Positions 1 to 8,473 of a stretch of 64,000 nt of DNA are shown in pieces. The stretch is from Treponema sp. UBA4377. Lineage in GTDB: Bacteria; Spirochaetota; Spirochaetia; Treponematales; Treponemataceae. Numbering within the stretch: the stretch's first letter is position 1; every line of letters begins with the position of its first letter. The position numbers and the translations under genes were made by a program. The notes beneath the pieces were generated by a model, which was not told where the DNA came from, ran no database searches, and saw only the letters and a program-made list of their open reading frames with translations. The stretch spans positions 50,524 through 114,523 of the forward strand of contig DGRX01000021.1 of NCBI GenBank assembly GCA_002391235.1, read 5' to 3'.

Positions 1-501
1 TCCGTTCCTATAGCAATATGAAATCGTGGTGACAAGCGCGCCCGTGTCATCGTCGACATAAGGCTCGGTTATGATCGCGTCGTTGCTGGCAATCGCTTCT
101 GTATACCATTCGCGGCTTGTTTGGTCGTAGTCCGAGTCTGGAATCCACTCGTCGCTGGAAATGAAAAATCCTCCGTCGTTAACGGGAACAGTTCCCGTGT
201 AGTAGGCGCAGTAAAACGAAGGGTTGCTTTTTATCAAGGAATTCAAGTCGGCCTGCTTTTGATGAAGGGAAGCGTCGGCGCGGCGGGCGTAAATTCCTAT
301 GTCCCGCACGATTTGCGCTGGCGTGTTAAGGAAGTTGTTTATGGAAACCTTCGCTTCAGAAAGCTGCCCGCTGGCTATTTGCGAAACGTTTTTCTTTAAT
401 TCCGAAACCTGGCTTGCAATTGTTGGAACCGCCACAAGCGCGATTGACAAAAGGGCGATGAGCGCGTAGCTCGACACAAGCTTGTGCTGAATTTTTTTCA
501 T
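1..501 (-). CDS. Methyl-accepting chemotaxis protein, N-terminal part (runs off window)
   Basis: Only the first 167 codons are present; the gene continues beyond base 1. The start at 501 is an ATG preceded by AGGAGT about 7 nt upstream. The protein begins with a short basic stretch (MKKIQHKLVSS), one membrane segment at about residues 11-28 (YALIALLSIALVAVP), then a periplasmic region with SINNFLNTPAQIV and the motif SREWYTEAIASNDAIITEPYVD, which is typical of a double Cache ligand-binding domain. In this family the missing part would hold a second membrane segment, HAMP and signalling domains that talk to CheA/CheW. The ligand cannot be inferred. The family call rests on the Cache-type sensor alone, so another Cache-sensor protein such as a histidine kinase is possible. 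Confidence 0.75.
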   Translation of the reverse strand, partial: MKKIQHKLVSSYALIALLSIALVAVPTIASQVSELKKNVSQIASGQLSEAKVSINNFLNTPAQIVRDIGIYARRADASLHQKQADLNSLIKSNPSFYCAYYTGTVPVNDGGFFISSDEWIPDSDYDQTSREWYTEAIASNDAIITEPYVDDDTGALVTTISYCYRNG

Positions 502-550
502 AGGACACTCCTATGCTAATTATACAGAAAAATTCCAAATTTTGCAAATT

Positions 551-2269
551 TTATCGCGTTAGTTTTCTATACACCGTTCTCTTGGGAACGCCCGCGTCCT
601 CGCCAAATTCCTTCTTTTTCCATTCGGCGTATTCGGACCAGTTGCCCTCAAACCAGCGGACTTCGCTGTTGTTTTCAAAGGCCAAAATGTGCGTGCAAAT
701 GCGGTCCAAGAACCAGCGGTCGTGGCTTACGACAAGCGCGCAGCCCGCAAAGTCTTCCAGGGCTTCTTCCAGGGCGCGCACAGTCTGCACGTCAAGGTCG
801 TTGGTCGGTTCGTCCAAAAGAAGAACGTTGCCGCTTTCCTTTAGCATCATTCCAAGGTTAAGGCGGTTCTTTTCTCCGCCGGAAAGCACGCCCACCTTTT
901 TGTTTTGGTCCGCTCCGGCAAAGTTGAACCAAGCGCAGTAAGCGTGGCCGTTGACCTCGCGAACGCCGCCTTCAAGAGGCCGGCCCTTTTCGTCAACCGC
1001 GCCGAGCTTTACCATGTCCAGGCCGTCTGTAAGCGTGTCGTAAACCGTTTTGTTTTCGTCAAGCTTGCTTCTCATCTGGTCAACGTAAACCAGCTTTACG
1101 GTTTGGCCAACCTTAAGCTCTCCGCTATCGGGCTTTTCGATTCCGGCAATCATCTTGAACAAGGTTGTCTTTCCGGCGCCGTTGGGGCCTACGATTCCGA
1201 CAACCGCTCCTGCGGGAATGTGGAAGTCAAGGTTTTCAAAAAGCAGTTTTTCGCCAAAAGATTTTGTAAGGCCCACAGCGTCGATCACTTGGCCGCCCAA
1301 GCGCGGGCCGGCAGGGATGGAAATCTGGGTGTCCTTGAGTTTTGTCTTTCCTTCTTGGCGCAGCAATTCCTCATAGCGGGTGATGTGCTCCTTGTGCTTG
1401 GCTTGGCGGCCTTTGGCTCCCATGTGAATCCATTCCAACTCGCGCTGCATTTCCTTGCGCCTTTGGCTTTCGCCCTTTTCTTCCAAAGCCAAGCGCGCTT
1501 CCTTTTGTTCAAGCCAGCTGGAGTAGTTTCCTTTAAAGGGATATCCTTCGCCGCGGTCAAGCTCCAAAATCCAGCCGGCCACGTCGTCCAAAAAGTAGCG
1601 GTCGTGGGTAATCGCGATTACAGTTCCGGGGTAAGTGTGAAGGTGGTTTTCAAGCCAGGCGACGGTCTCCGCGTCAAGGTGGTTGGTCGGCTCGTCAAGC
1701 AAAAGGATGTCGGGCTTTTGCAAAAGCAGGCGGCAAAGGGCAACGCGACGCCTTTCTCCTCCGCTAAGAACGTCAACGACTTGGTCGGCCGGAGGACAGC
1801 GCAAGGCTTCCATCGCAAGCTCCAAGTTTGCGTCCAAGTTCCACGCGTCAGCCGCGTCAAGCTTTTCCTGCAGTTCCGCCTGTCGCGCGCCCAGCTTGTC
1901 GTAGTCCGCGTCGGGGTCGCCAAAGGCTTCGTTGACCTTGTCAAATTCCTCAAGCAAATCGGTGATGGGCTTAACGCCTTCCTTTACGATTTCTAGAACG
2001 GTTTTTCCCGCCGCAAGTTCCGGCTCCTGCTCCAAATAGCCAATCGTGTAACCGGGAGCCAGCGTCGTCTCACCCGTAAAGTCCTTGTCCACTCCCGCCA
2101 AAATCTTAAAGAGCGAAGACTTTCCCGAACCATTAGGACCAATCACGCCAATCTTCGCGCCATAATAATAAGAAATGCTCACGTCCTTAAGAACGACCTT
2201 CGTTCCATAAGCGCGCGAAACTCTGTCCATCGTGTAAATTATTTTTTTATCGTCAACTGTCTTTGCCAT
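551..2269 (-). CDS. ettA: ABC-F translational throttle ATPase EttA
   Basis: This 572-residue cytoplasmic ATPase has two ABC domains and no membrane segments. Domain 1 shows Walker [10 protein letters not shown], signature [15 protein letters not shown] and [10 protein letters not shown]. Domain 2 shows [24 protein letters not shown] and [10 protein letters not shown]. The linker with [20 protein letters not shown] matches the inter-domain arm region of ABC-F proteins, and the opening [22 protein letters not shown] is EttA-like rather than Uup- or YheS-like. EttA binds the ribosomal E site and couples initiation of elongation to the ATP/ADP ratio. Length is usual for EttA (about 555). The ATG at 2269 has GGAGAA 8 nt upstream. 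It stands alone, after the accessory island. Confidence 0.93.
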   Translation of the reverse strand: MAKTVDDKKIIYTMDRVSRAYGTKVVLKDVSISYYYGAKIGVIGPNGSGKSSLFKILAGVDKDFTGETTLAPGYTIGYLEQEPELAAGKTVLEIVKEGVKPITDLLEEFDKVNEAFGDPDADYDKLGARQAELQEKLDAADAWNLDANLELAMEALRCPPADQVVDVLSGGERRRVALCRLLLQKPDILLLDEPTNHLDAETVAWLENHLHTYPGTVIAITHDRYFLDDVAGWILELDRGEGYPFKGNYSSWLEQKEARLALEEKGESQRRKEMQRELEWIHMGAKGRQAKHKEHITRYEELLRQEGKTKLKDTQISIPAGPRLGGQVIDAVGLTKSFGEKLLFENLDFHIPAGAVVGIVGPNGAGKTTLFKMIAGIEKPDSGELKVGQTVKLVYVDQMRSKLDENKTVYDTLTDGLDMVKLGAVDEKGRPLEGGVREVNGHAYCAWFNFAGADQNKKVGVLSGGEKNRLNLGMMLKESGNVLLLDEPTNDLDVQTVRALEEALEDFAGCALVVSHDRWFLDRICTHILAFENNSEVRWFEGNWSEYAEWKKKEFGEDAGVPKRTVYRKLTR

Positions 2270-2351
2270 AGCGAATTTTCTCCTTTTACTGATAAGCGCA
2301 AAATCGCAGATTTTTCGCGCGCTGTTCTTACAGTTTTATTTTAGCGGAAAT

Positions 2352-2384
2352 GGGGGCGGAGGGCAAGGGAGCGGGAGGGAGGGA
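2352..2384 (+). other. Run of six G-tracts, possible G-quadruplex
   Basis: The plus strand holds six runs of three or more G within 33 bases, separated by 1-4 nt, between the ettA leader and the end of the AT-rich island. This meets the usual pattern for an intramolecular G-quadruplex. On the minus strand, which is transcribed here, the RNA would be C-rich, so any structure would be in the DNA coding strand opposite. Function is unknown. Confidence 0.5.
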
Positions 2385-2391
2385 GAAACAT

Positions 2392-2631
2392 TTAATCACA
2401 TATACATTTGAGCGTATATGTTGTACTTCCTTGTATTCCGGCAACATATTCATATCGATACTTTTTTACTGCGTCCATAGCATTGCATATATTGGCCGAG
2501 TCAGAATTTTCGCAAATTCTATCAACAATTGGCCACTTTCGAATTTCGTTGACCGACAAAATTATCTCATCAGCAACATATTTTTCAATATATTCTTCGA
2601 TATAATGTGTAATTTCTTCTCGTTTTGTCAT
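2392..2631 (-). CDS. Small unknown protein, 79 aa
   Basis: I do not recognise this protein. It begins MTKREEITHYIEEYIEKYVADE and contains VNEIRKWPIVDRICENSD followed by ANICNAMDAV. The pattern of helices with a conserved-looking NICNAM segment and a beta-like ending (TTYTLKCICD) could be a small winged-helix fold, but this is a guess. GGAG lies upstream of the ATG. The start is 2 nt after the stop of the upstream 393-residue exported protein, so the two are probably co-translated. AT-rich composition sets both apart from ettA. Confidence 0.6.
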   Translation of the reverse strand: MTKREEITHYIEEYIEKYVADEIILSVNEIRKWPIVDRICENSDSANICNAMDAVKKYRYEYVAGIQGSTTYTLKCICD

Positions 2632-2633
2632 AT

Positions 2634-3815
2634 TTATTCTTCTCCAAATTCGTTCTTTTGCAAATTTTCCTCATATTCAATATATGACAATATATCATTA
2701 TACTGATTTAAATATAGATAATGTGTCCTTGTCGGATCAATGTAATCAGGATTAAGCAGTCCGACTTCCTTAAATTTTTTCATCATTTCAATATAGTCAT
2801 AATAATTAGCAATTTCAAATGTGTTGCATGCTATTAAACTGCCCTTTCCCATTACCTTAGATGTATAAGGATTTTTCACGGGCTTTGGAATTTGATATTG
2901 ACGTTTCCCAACATACCTCAATATCATTGGTTCATAAAAATGAACCATATCTCCACCGAAAATATTATGAAAAGAGTTTAACTGATAATCGGATACTATA
3001 GAAAAACAATCCACCCCTTCGCTTGAATACTCATAGAACAAATAAATGAATTTATTATTATCAAGAAAAATGGTTTCAGAATTTTTTTTATATTCAATAT
3101 CAAGGCTCACATAAATGTGGTCATTATTAATAAAAGAATCTTTCATTAATAAATATTTTGGCATATATCCATTTTTCCTCTCTACCGGGCGACATCTTTC
3201 TAGCCAATTAAGATAGTCAAGTCTAGAAGAAAATCCATATTTTTTTAGAACTTTATCTTGCTCAACTAATTTTTCTTTATAAACTATTTCATCAATCGGT
3301 TGTTTCGAGTTATTTTCGTTTTGTTTTTTTTCCGCCAGTGGTTTTTGTATTAATTTTTCAACATTTGAGGAGGAAACATTTGAATAACCAGAAAGCTTGA
3401 TATACAACTCTCCATACGACAAAGCTTTGCATTTGGAATAATTCCCTTTTATGAAAACCACAAGAATTTTGTCAACATCTCTAAATAAATACAGGTCTTC
3501 ATCGCTATAAGATCTAATCAACTCCCCGTCTTTCATTTCATAAAAATCTGCTTCATTCTCAACGTATTCTTTCGCAAATTTTTCAAAATCAAAAATATCA
3601 TTACCAGACTTAAATATTATACAAGTATTGCAGAAACTTTGAGATGATGAATCCAAATACGGTAAAGCTAAACCATAGCAAATTTTCTCGCCTTTTGCAT
3701 CCACATTAGAGATTTCAAATCCCCATTCTGTTTTCTTAACTTCCAATAATTCTTCTTTTGCATAAATTGCCGAGAACATTACAAGCATCAAACACAGTGA
3801 AAAAATCTTTTTCAT
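2634..3815 (-). CDS. Unknown exported protein, 393 aa
   Basis: The start is placed at 3815 because this ATG has AGGAG upstream (ataggagcgaatttt) and opens a clean signal peptide, MKKIFSLCLMLVMFSAIYA, ending in an Ala-x-Ala-like cleavage site; an ATG at 3863 would bury it. No lipobox is seen. The mature part is rich in Lys, Asn, Tyr and Phe, with a low-complexity linker near residues 165-180 (EKKQNENNSKQ). I do not recognise a family. It is followed after 2 nt by the 79-residue gene. Low GC and AT-ending codons point to acquisition. Confidence 0.65.
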   Translation of the reverse strand: MKKIFSLCLMLVMFSAIYAKEELLEVKKTEWGFEISNVDAKGEKICYGLALPYLDSSSQSFCNTCIIFKSGNDIFDFEKFAKEYVENEADFYEMKDGELIRSYSDEDLYLFRDVDKILVVFIKGNYSKCKALSYGELYIKLSGYSNVSSSNVEKLIQKPLAEKKQNENNSKQPIDEIVYKEKLVEQDKVLKKYGFSSRLDYLNWLERCRPVERKNGYMPKYLLMKDSFINNDHIYVSLDIEYKKNSETIFLDNNKFIYLFYEYSSEGVDCFSIVSDYQLNSFHNIFGGDMVHFYEPMILRYVGKRQYQIPKPVKNPYTSKVMGKGSLIACNTFEIANYYDYIEMMKKFKEVGLLNPDYIDPTRTHYLYLNQYNDILSYIEYEENLQKNEFGEE

Positions 3816-3873
3816 AAAATTCGCTCCTATTATAATTTTATAACAATAAATCTTAAAAATCAAATAAATTTGA

Positions 3874-4869
3874 TTATTGACATACTTTTATGGCAAGTTC
3901 ATTCACAAGCCATAACCCGCTCTTTCGAATTTTTTCTATGGGCGAATGCAATCCAAGCCAATTTTCGGACGATGAAAAATCTTCACAAGATGAAAGAGTT
4001 TTTATCAGCAATGATTCCATCCCAAGTCTGTTCTCTTTTGTCAAAACTTCAAAAATAGAAAAAGAAAAGTTTTCACGCATGTATCCAGAAACTTCTTTCT
4101 CTACTTGGTTAAGTTTGTCAAAGTCAATATCGGATGAATACTTTTCACGCGAGACTTTTGTTGTCAAATCAATATTCCATTGCTTCAAGAACGAGTCGTT
4201 TTCTTTATTCAAGAGAGCACGACCTATGTTTTTTCTGAAAATTGAACGGTCTTTGTTCTCATTACAAAGATGTTGTTCCAGACGGCTAGGAAGATTGCCA
4301 TCGCCAGTATGCGTTCCAATGCGTACAATTCTATCCAAGCTTTTGTAGTGTTCGCCTTTTTCAAAGAAAAAATAGATACCGTTTTTTGGAAGTATTTTTG
4401 AATCAAATGGATATGAATAACGTTGAAGCGAGTTTGCAAACTTATGAATCAAATCGCAGCTGATTTGTTTTTTCAGCCAAGAAAGCTGCTCACCCTGTTT
4501 GAGTCCTTTTGTTGGAATTTCATAATGAACCAAACCTTTTACAAGTTCTTCATAATAATCAAGTCCCGCAAAAATTATGTAATTGTCATTTTTACGATTA
4601 GAAAACATATCAAGTTGACTCCAGCAAATTTGTGCCCAACCTTTGCGTTCATCGGGATTCTTGTCCTTCAAACAAACGTCATAAGGTTCAATCATCTTAT
4701 CCAGCGGAACAATATGATGCTTTGCAGAAAGGACATAAATTCCATCTGGATTCAAAAGACGAGCGTAAGCCAATCTTTTCCTAAAACCTGTAGAAATATA
4801 AAGGTTTTCTGCCTTAGCAGGAAATTCCAACTTGTCTTTACAACAAGAAATCAACACAAAGGTTTTCAT
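3874..4869 (-). CDS. DUF6884 domain fused to GIY-YIG-type nuclease domain
   Basis: The N-terminal half (about 1-135) opens with FVLISCCKDKLEFPAKAENLY, then FRKRLAYARLL and YVLSAKHHIVPLD, the pattern of the DUF6884 family, which occurs mainly in phage and mobile DNA. The C-terminal half starts NGIYFFFEKGE and continues VRIGTHTGDGNLPSRLEQH, matching the first motif (GIY, with RIG in place of YIG) and the conserved Arg of GIY-YIG nucleases; a later Glu could act as metal ligand. DUF6884 is known with nucleic-acid-related partners, but its reaction is not something I can state. GAGGTG precedes the ATG at 4869. Low GC; sits in a run of unknown genes, suggesting a mobile or defence role. Confidence 0.75.
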   Translation of the reverse strand: MKTFVLISCCKDKLEFPAKAENLYISTGFRKRLAYARLLNPDGIYVLSAKHHIVPLDKMIEPYDVCLKDKNPDERKGWAQICWSQLDMFSNRKNDNYIIFAGLDYYEELVKGLVHYEIPTKGLKQGEQLSWLKKQISCDLIHKFANSLQRYSYPFDSKILPKNGIYFFFEKGEHYKSLDRIVRIGTHTGDGNLPSRLEQHLCNENKDRSIFRKNIGRALLNKENDSFLKQWNIDLTTKVSREKYSSDIDFDKLNQVEKEVSGYMRENFSFSIFEVLTKENRLGMESLLIKTLSSCEDFSSSENWLGLHSPIEKIRKSGLWLVNELAIKVCQ

Positions 4870-4962
4870 AACAACACCTCATAAAAGTTTAAAATGAACC
4901 AACGCAAATTGCCTTAAAAGACAAAATGCGACAACGAGGAAAATGGCGTTCGTTTGGAAAAC

Positions 4963-5193
4963 CTAGATTGTCCTAATGATTTTGGACAGAGAAGAGAAGC
5001 CCATAATGCCAATACAACCAACACCGCCATTCCATTGCAGAACAACGTCCAATCGAATGTTTTTACTGTGTGAATCAAAAGCATTTAGCTTTTTACCCCC
5101 AAATAAAACTTCCGACGGGGATTGTATTATAGGCGACCTCTCAAAATTGATTTGATTTATTTTAAATTTAATACAAGTATTTAGATTTGTCAA
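4963..5193 (-). CDS. Doubtful small ORF, 76 aa
   Basis: An open frame fills part of the 333-base gap between the DUF6884 gene and the 90-residue gene. The middle part (SPSEVLFGGKKLNAF, then LDVVLQWNGGVGCIGIMGFSSLSKII) looks protein-like but matches no family I know. No good ribosome binding site is visible. It may be a remnant of a dispersed element rather than a real gene. Outside this frame the gap 4870-5202 shows nothing I can name. Confidence 0.25.
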   Translation of the reverse strand: MTNLNTCIKFKINQINFERSPIIQSPSEVLFGGKKLNAFDSHSKNIRLDVVLQWNGGVGCIGIMGFSSLSKIIRTI

Positions 5194-5202
5194 GTGAAGA
5201 AT

Positions 5203-5475
5203 TCATTTTTCATAAAACTTAATCGTTTCTTCATTCAAAAACTCTGCATAAAATTTATGTGGCTTACCTTTTATTCTTGTTTCATATTTATTACTGATAA
5301 TCCAATTTTGTATTTCAAATGTGATAAACTCGTTGCATTTGTTTAAATCCTTGAGGCAAAGTAATGTGTCATCAGGAGAAACGATTTTATATACTTTACC
5401 TTTTTGAATTCTTTCTGTATTTTCGCATTTTACCTTAAAACCCAACATTCCATGTGGAGACACTGTAAAAATCAT
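5203..5475 (-). CDS. Small unknown protein, 90 aa
   Basis: I do not recognise this protein. It starts MIFTVSPHGMLGFKVKCENTERIQKGKVYKI and is rich in beta-forming residues, with no signal peptide or membrane segment. AAGGAAG lies inside the end of the upstream gene, and the ATG is 2 nt after that gene's stop, so it is co-translated with the DUF4145-like protein. The pair may be a two-component functional unit. Confidence 0.6.
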   Translation of the reverse strand: MIFTVSPHGMLGFKVKCENTERIQKGKVYKIVSPDDTLLCLKDLNKCNEFITFEIQNWIISNKYETRIKGKPHKFYAEFLNEETIKFYEK

Positions 5476-5477
5476 AA

Positions 5478-6296
5478 CTACTTCCTTGTTTGATATTTTT
5501 GTGACATAGCAATATTTGAAAAATTCATTAACTGTAAGAAATACTTTAATGTATCAATCAAATATGTCGGTTTATTATAATCCACATAATTTCCATGCGC
5601 TGCATCATTTCCCCTCTTTCGTATTTCTGTACATAAATCATATTCTAACTCTAATTGTTTTTCATCTTTTTTTAACAACAAAAATTTTCTGTTATATAAT
5701 TTATTTATAAGTGTTTCCAAATCCTTGTGAGTTTTTCTATTCTCCTCATAAATATCTGGATATAAATCTCTAAAAACTTCTTCCATACAAGTTCTAAATA
5801 TTACAATTGCCATTTGCGGTTCGGAATCAATTCTTGAAATTGAAGAAATTGCAAGATACCTAATATGATTTGGAAGATTAACAAAAGTATGAATATAATA
5901 AAAAGTATTCCACTGGACATTAAATAAATCCGTAAGATTCAAATTATCGATAATGTTATCAGAGAAAACGCGACCACTTTTCTTTTGTTGCACTCTTTCC
6001 AAAAAGAAACTTGCTCGTTTTCTCCAATGTTTTACGGGTAATCCATTTACTTCATCTGATACTTTTTCATACAACTTAATAGCTTTATCATACTGATTTA
6101 AGCATTCGCAAGCTATGCCTTCTTCAAAATCAACCATCCTATCATCTTTATATGGCATAGTATCTTCTTGGGTATATTCATCTTTCTCAATTTTATTTCT
6201 CAATTTCTTAAAATAATCGCCATCTTTATTTTTGTTTAATACTGTATTCTGGCAAATTTCAATTGATTCCTTCCAAATATTACGCCATTCAGACAT
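5478..6296 (-). CDS. DUF4145-like protein, 272 aa
   Basis: The first 110 residues carry a TPR-like segment (FEEGIACECLNQYDKAIKLYEKVSD). The C-terminal half has the layout of DUF4145: MAIVIFRTCMEEVFRDLYPD, then LETLINKLY, then CTEIRKRGNDAAHGN, where RxxGNDAAHG is the diagnostic motif. DUF4145 domains often accompany restriction and other defence genes; whether that holds here is inference. GAGGGAAA precedes the ATG at 6296. Very low GC. It is first in a unit with the 90-residue gene. Confidence 0.65.
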   Translation of the reverse strand: MSEWRNIWKESIEICQNTVLNKNKDGDYFKKLRNKIEKDEYTQEDTMPYKDDRMVDFEEGIACECLNQYDKAIKLYEKVSDEVNGLPVKHWRKRASFFLERVQQKKSGRVFSDNIIDNLNLTDLFNVQWNTFYYIHTFVNLPNHIRYLAISSISRIDSEPQMAIVIFRTCMEEVFRDLYPDIYEENRKTHKDLETLINKLYNRKFLLLKKDEKQLELEYDLCTEIRKRGNDAAHGNYVDYNKPTYLIDTLKYFLQLMNFSNIAMSQKYQTRK

Positions 6297-6460
6297 TTGC
6301 TTTCCCTCAATTTCTTACAAAAATTAAATTTTTCTCTTGACAAATTTCAAATTTGCACTTATCTTGAATTATATAACTATTCAATAAAAAACGCAAATTA
6401 TTTTGCAAGGAGTTGCTTATACGATAGACGCCCCGCCAGGAAGTTTTAAGGGGGTACGAA

Positions 6461-6982
6461 ATGTTATTCGGACTTTTATTAGATTTACTGGGCACTGCTG
6501 GATTGGTTCCGCTTGTCGCGGGAACAATGGGGGCGTATGCTGTAAGCGACTATGCCACTAAAGACAAAGTCATCCTAACAAAAAGCTACGCAAACAAAGA
6601 AATCGATTGGGTTTGGGGCGAAGACCCTGACAAATTCAATTTTCAAGATTTTATCGGCCTTACTCCTGACGAAGTAAAATTTATCATTCCAGACATCAAG
6701 GAAAAAGAAGAAAAAGCCTTCCGCAAGCTTGATTACTACGAATTGAATTTGCTTTTTAATGAACAAGGTCTTTGCACCAAAGTGGAATACTTGCGGCCAA
6801 AAGATCCTAACTGGCCGTATAAAACCCACGGTGTTTTTCCGCTGGAAAATTCTTACACAGAATCAAAAATGCTAAAGATAAAGTCAACGACAAAATATCC
6901 GGTCTATATTTACAGACGAACGTCTTTGCAAACCGACAACGCGGATATTTTTTACGCAAAGATTAAATTTCCAGAAGAGTAA
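6461..6982 (+). CDS. Unknown protein with N-terminal hydrophobic segment, 173 aa
   Basis: Residues 1-25 form a hydrophobic stretch with small residues (LLLDLLGTAGLVPLVAGTMG), probably a membrane anchor or poor signal peptide. The rest is soluble and charged, with GLTPDEVKFIIPDIKEKEEKAF near the middle and a beta-rich end. I do not recognise a family. AAGGGGGT lies upstream of the ATG. It heads a likely three-gene unit with the 65- and 88-residue genes and is transcribed away from the AT-rich island. Confidence 0.6.
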   Translation: MLFGLLLDLLGTAGLVPLVAGTMGAYAVSDYATKDKVILTKSYANKEIDWVWGEDPDKFNFQDFIGLTPDEVKFIIPDIKEKEEKAFRKLDYYELNLLFNEQGLCTKVEYLRPKDPNWPYKTHGVFPLENSYTESKMLKIKSTTKYPVYIYRRTSLQTDNADIFYAKIKFPEE

Positions 6983-6998
6983 ATAAGGAAAAAGCGCT

Positions 6999-7196
6999 AT
7001 GCCGATTATTTATAGCAAGCCAGATTGTTGGCAGTCATATTTTGACAATCCTAAGCCATACCGCAAAGAACTTACAAAGGCTGAGAAAGAACTAGAAAAA
7101 GAATATGGACAAGGTTACTACGACGAAGGGCCGGATCCCTTTCGCTTTACACCTTTTGAAAGCGAAGATGACTACGGTGACGAGTCCTGGCCATAA
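6999..7196 (+). CDS. Small acidic unknown protein, 65 aa
   Basis: This short protein starts MPIIYSKPDCWQSYF and ends in an acidic, aromatic tail (FTPFESEDDYGDESWP). AAGGAA lies 9 nt before the ATG, and the gene begins 16 nt after the previous stop, which supports it as real and co-transcribed. No family is recognised. Confidence 0.5.
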   Translation: MPIIYSKPDCWQSYFDNPKPYRKELTKAEKELEKEYGQGYYDEGPDPFRFTPFESEDDYGDESWP

Positions 7197-7235
7197 TCTA
7201 GTTATTATATTTTTTGAAAACAAGGAGATACAAAA

Positions 7236-7502
7236 ATGAATATCAAACTTTCCCAACAACACTTCCTTGCAAAGCTGAACGAAATCTTTGCGGAAAAAAC
7301 CTCTGCTGGCGAAAAAGAAGTGACAATAACATCGGGCGAGCTTCATCGCTTGCTTGGCGGATATCCCGGAACAAACCACCGCATGCCAATCTGTTGCGCT
7401 GCGATGCGGCAAGTCTTTGACCAAAGCAAAGACGCCGTTCTCCACTCGCCGGAATCTGGAATTGGAGCCACGCTCACAATCCGCTACGCCCTGCCGCGAT
7501 AA
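7236..7502 (+). CDS. Conserved unknown small protein, 88 aa
   Basis: AAGGAG precedes the ATG at good distance. The protein has VTITSGELHRLLGGYPG, then HRMPICCAAM, then a beta-rich end (GIGATLTIRYALPR). I recall this pattern (ITSGEIHR, NHRMPxCC, GATLTIRYxLPR) from small uncharacterised bacterial proteins; the function is not known to me. The helix-loop-helix start and beta ending would suit a small winged-helix domain. Last of the 6461-7502 unit, ending 15 nt before the convergent membrane-protein gene. Confidence 0.6.
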   Translation: MNIKLSQQHFLAKLNEIFAEKTSAGEKEVTITSGELHRLLGGYPGTNHRMPICCAAMRQVFDQSKDAVLHSPESGIGATLTIRYALPR

Positions 7503-7517
7503 AGCGCCCACTCCTCC

Positions 7518-8294
7518 CTATCGCTTGTCTTCGCGACTAGCGCTCATCTTTGCGGGGGAGCGGCTTATAAAGTCCTCAAAGCTTTGTAGCTTTTCCGTCA
7601 GGAAGCGCTCGGAGTGGGCGCTAAAGAATTTGACCACGCGGTCTTGGCGAAGGACGGTTTGCATTTTTTGAATGTTGATGGCCGAGGCCTTGTCGATTTG
7701 CATGGCCTTTTTGCGCAATGCCGTTCCAAGCCGCAAAGAAAAGGCGCAGTCCACGACAAAAATTCCAAACAAAGTTCCGACGACAAACGAAAACCAGGGA
7801 TGCTCGATGAACCACATGACCAAATCCAAAAACGGCGGAAAAAGCAAAAAGTAATAGGCCGCCGAAAGCGCCGCCCAAAAGAGCGCGTACTTGGGGCAAA
7901 TGATTCCCCATAAGTTGCCCCACTCTTCCGAATAATCCCAAAGGCGGATTTTCATTCCCTTTATAAAAATGATTCCCGCGGCAAACTCGATGCCCGTCAT
8001 TATAAGCGCCATAAAGACAATCATAAGAACATAGTGCGCGGCGCCGCCCTTGTCCAAGCCGCTGATGAAAGTTTCGACAAAGCTCATCGCAAAAAGCGAG
8101 AGCGCTCCAAAGCCGTAAACCGGAAGCCACGGCCCTGTCAAAAAGCCGGGGTTCACCCAGCGCCTTTGCGGATTCTGTACGCGCTCAAAAAATTTCCTGT
8201 AAAAAAGCTCGATGAACCAGCCCAACACCGAGCCGGTAAAAAACAAAAAAGCGGCAATGACAAATATTTTGTAAGAAGTCAACGAGTTGTCCAT
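7518..8294 (-). CDS. Membrane protein of the putative ABC-transporter permease family (COG4905)
   Basis: The protein has about six membrane segments and the family hallmark near the start: GWFIELFYRKF followed by NPGFLTGPWLPVYGFGALSLF, as in proteins annotated 'putative ABC transporter permease' (CmpB-type, COG4905). A cytoplasmic C-terminal tail of about 70 residues follows. The substrate and even the transport role are not established for this family. No Shine-Dalgarno is seen; the hexamer TAATGT lies 6 nt before the ATG, so a leaderless mRNA is possible. It lies downstream of pyrC, separated by the 63-bp tandem repeat. Confidence 0.7.
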   Translation of the reverse strand: MDNSLTSYKIFVIAAFLFFTGSVLGWFIELFYRKFFERVQNPQRRWVNPGFLTGPWLPVYGFGALSLFAMSFVETFISGLDKGGAAHYVLMIVFMALIMTGIEFAAGIIFIKGMKIRLWDYSEEWGNLWGIICPKYALFWAALSAAYYFLLFPPFLDLVMWFIEHPWFSFVVGTLFGIFVVDCAFSLRLGTALRKKAMQIDKASAINIQKMQTVLRQDRVVKFFSAHSERFLTEKLQSFEDFISRSPAKMSASREDKR

Positions 8295-8347
8295 AGTTGA
8301 ACATTAGCGCAAAGGCGCCGCGCTTTCAAGGCTTGCGACCGTTCTCC

Positions 8348-8473
8348 TTGCGCGCTTTCAAGGCTTGCGCCTGCGATTGCTTGCAAGCCAAAAATCCGTG
8401 TCGCCCGCGCTTGCGCGCTTTCAAGGCTTGTGCCTGCAATTGCTTGCAAGCCAAAAATCCGCGCCGCCCGCGC
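8348..8473. repeat. Two tandem 63-bp repeat units
   Basis: Units 8348-8410 and 8411-8473 match at 59 of 63 positions; differences are at unit positions 21, 28, 52 and 54. A partial copy of the first 18 bases (gcgctttcaaggcttgcg) lies at 8320-8337. The second unit ends just before the pyrC stop codon. A core GCTTGCAAGC palindrome is inside each unit. A related fragment (gcaagccaaaaatc) is found near 48780. Confidence 0.85.

Noticed and set aside
905..1996. Long open frame (363 codons) on the strand opposite ettA.
   Set aside because: It is the mirror of a strongly conserved ABC-F gene in GC-rich DNA; it lacks a ribosome site and looks like no protein family.
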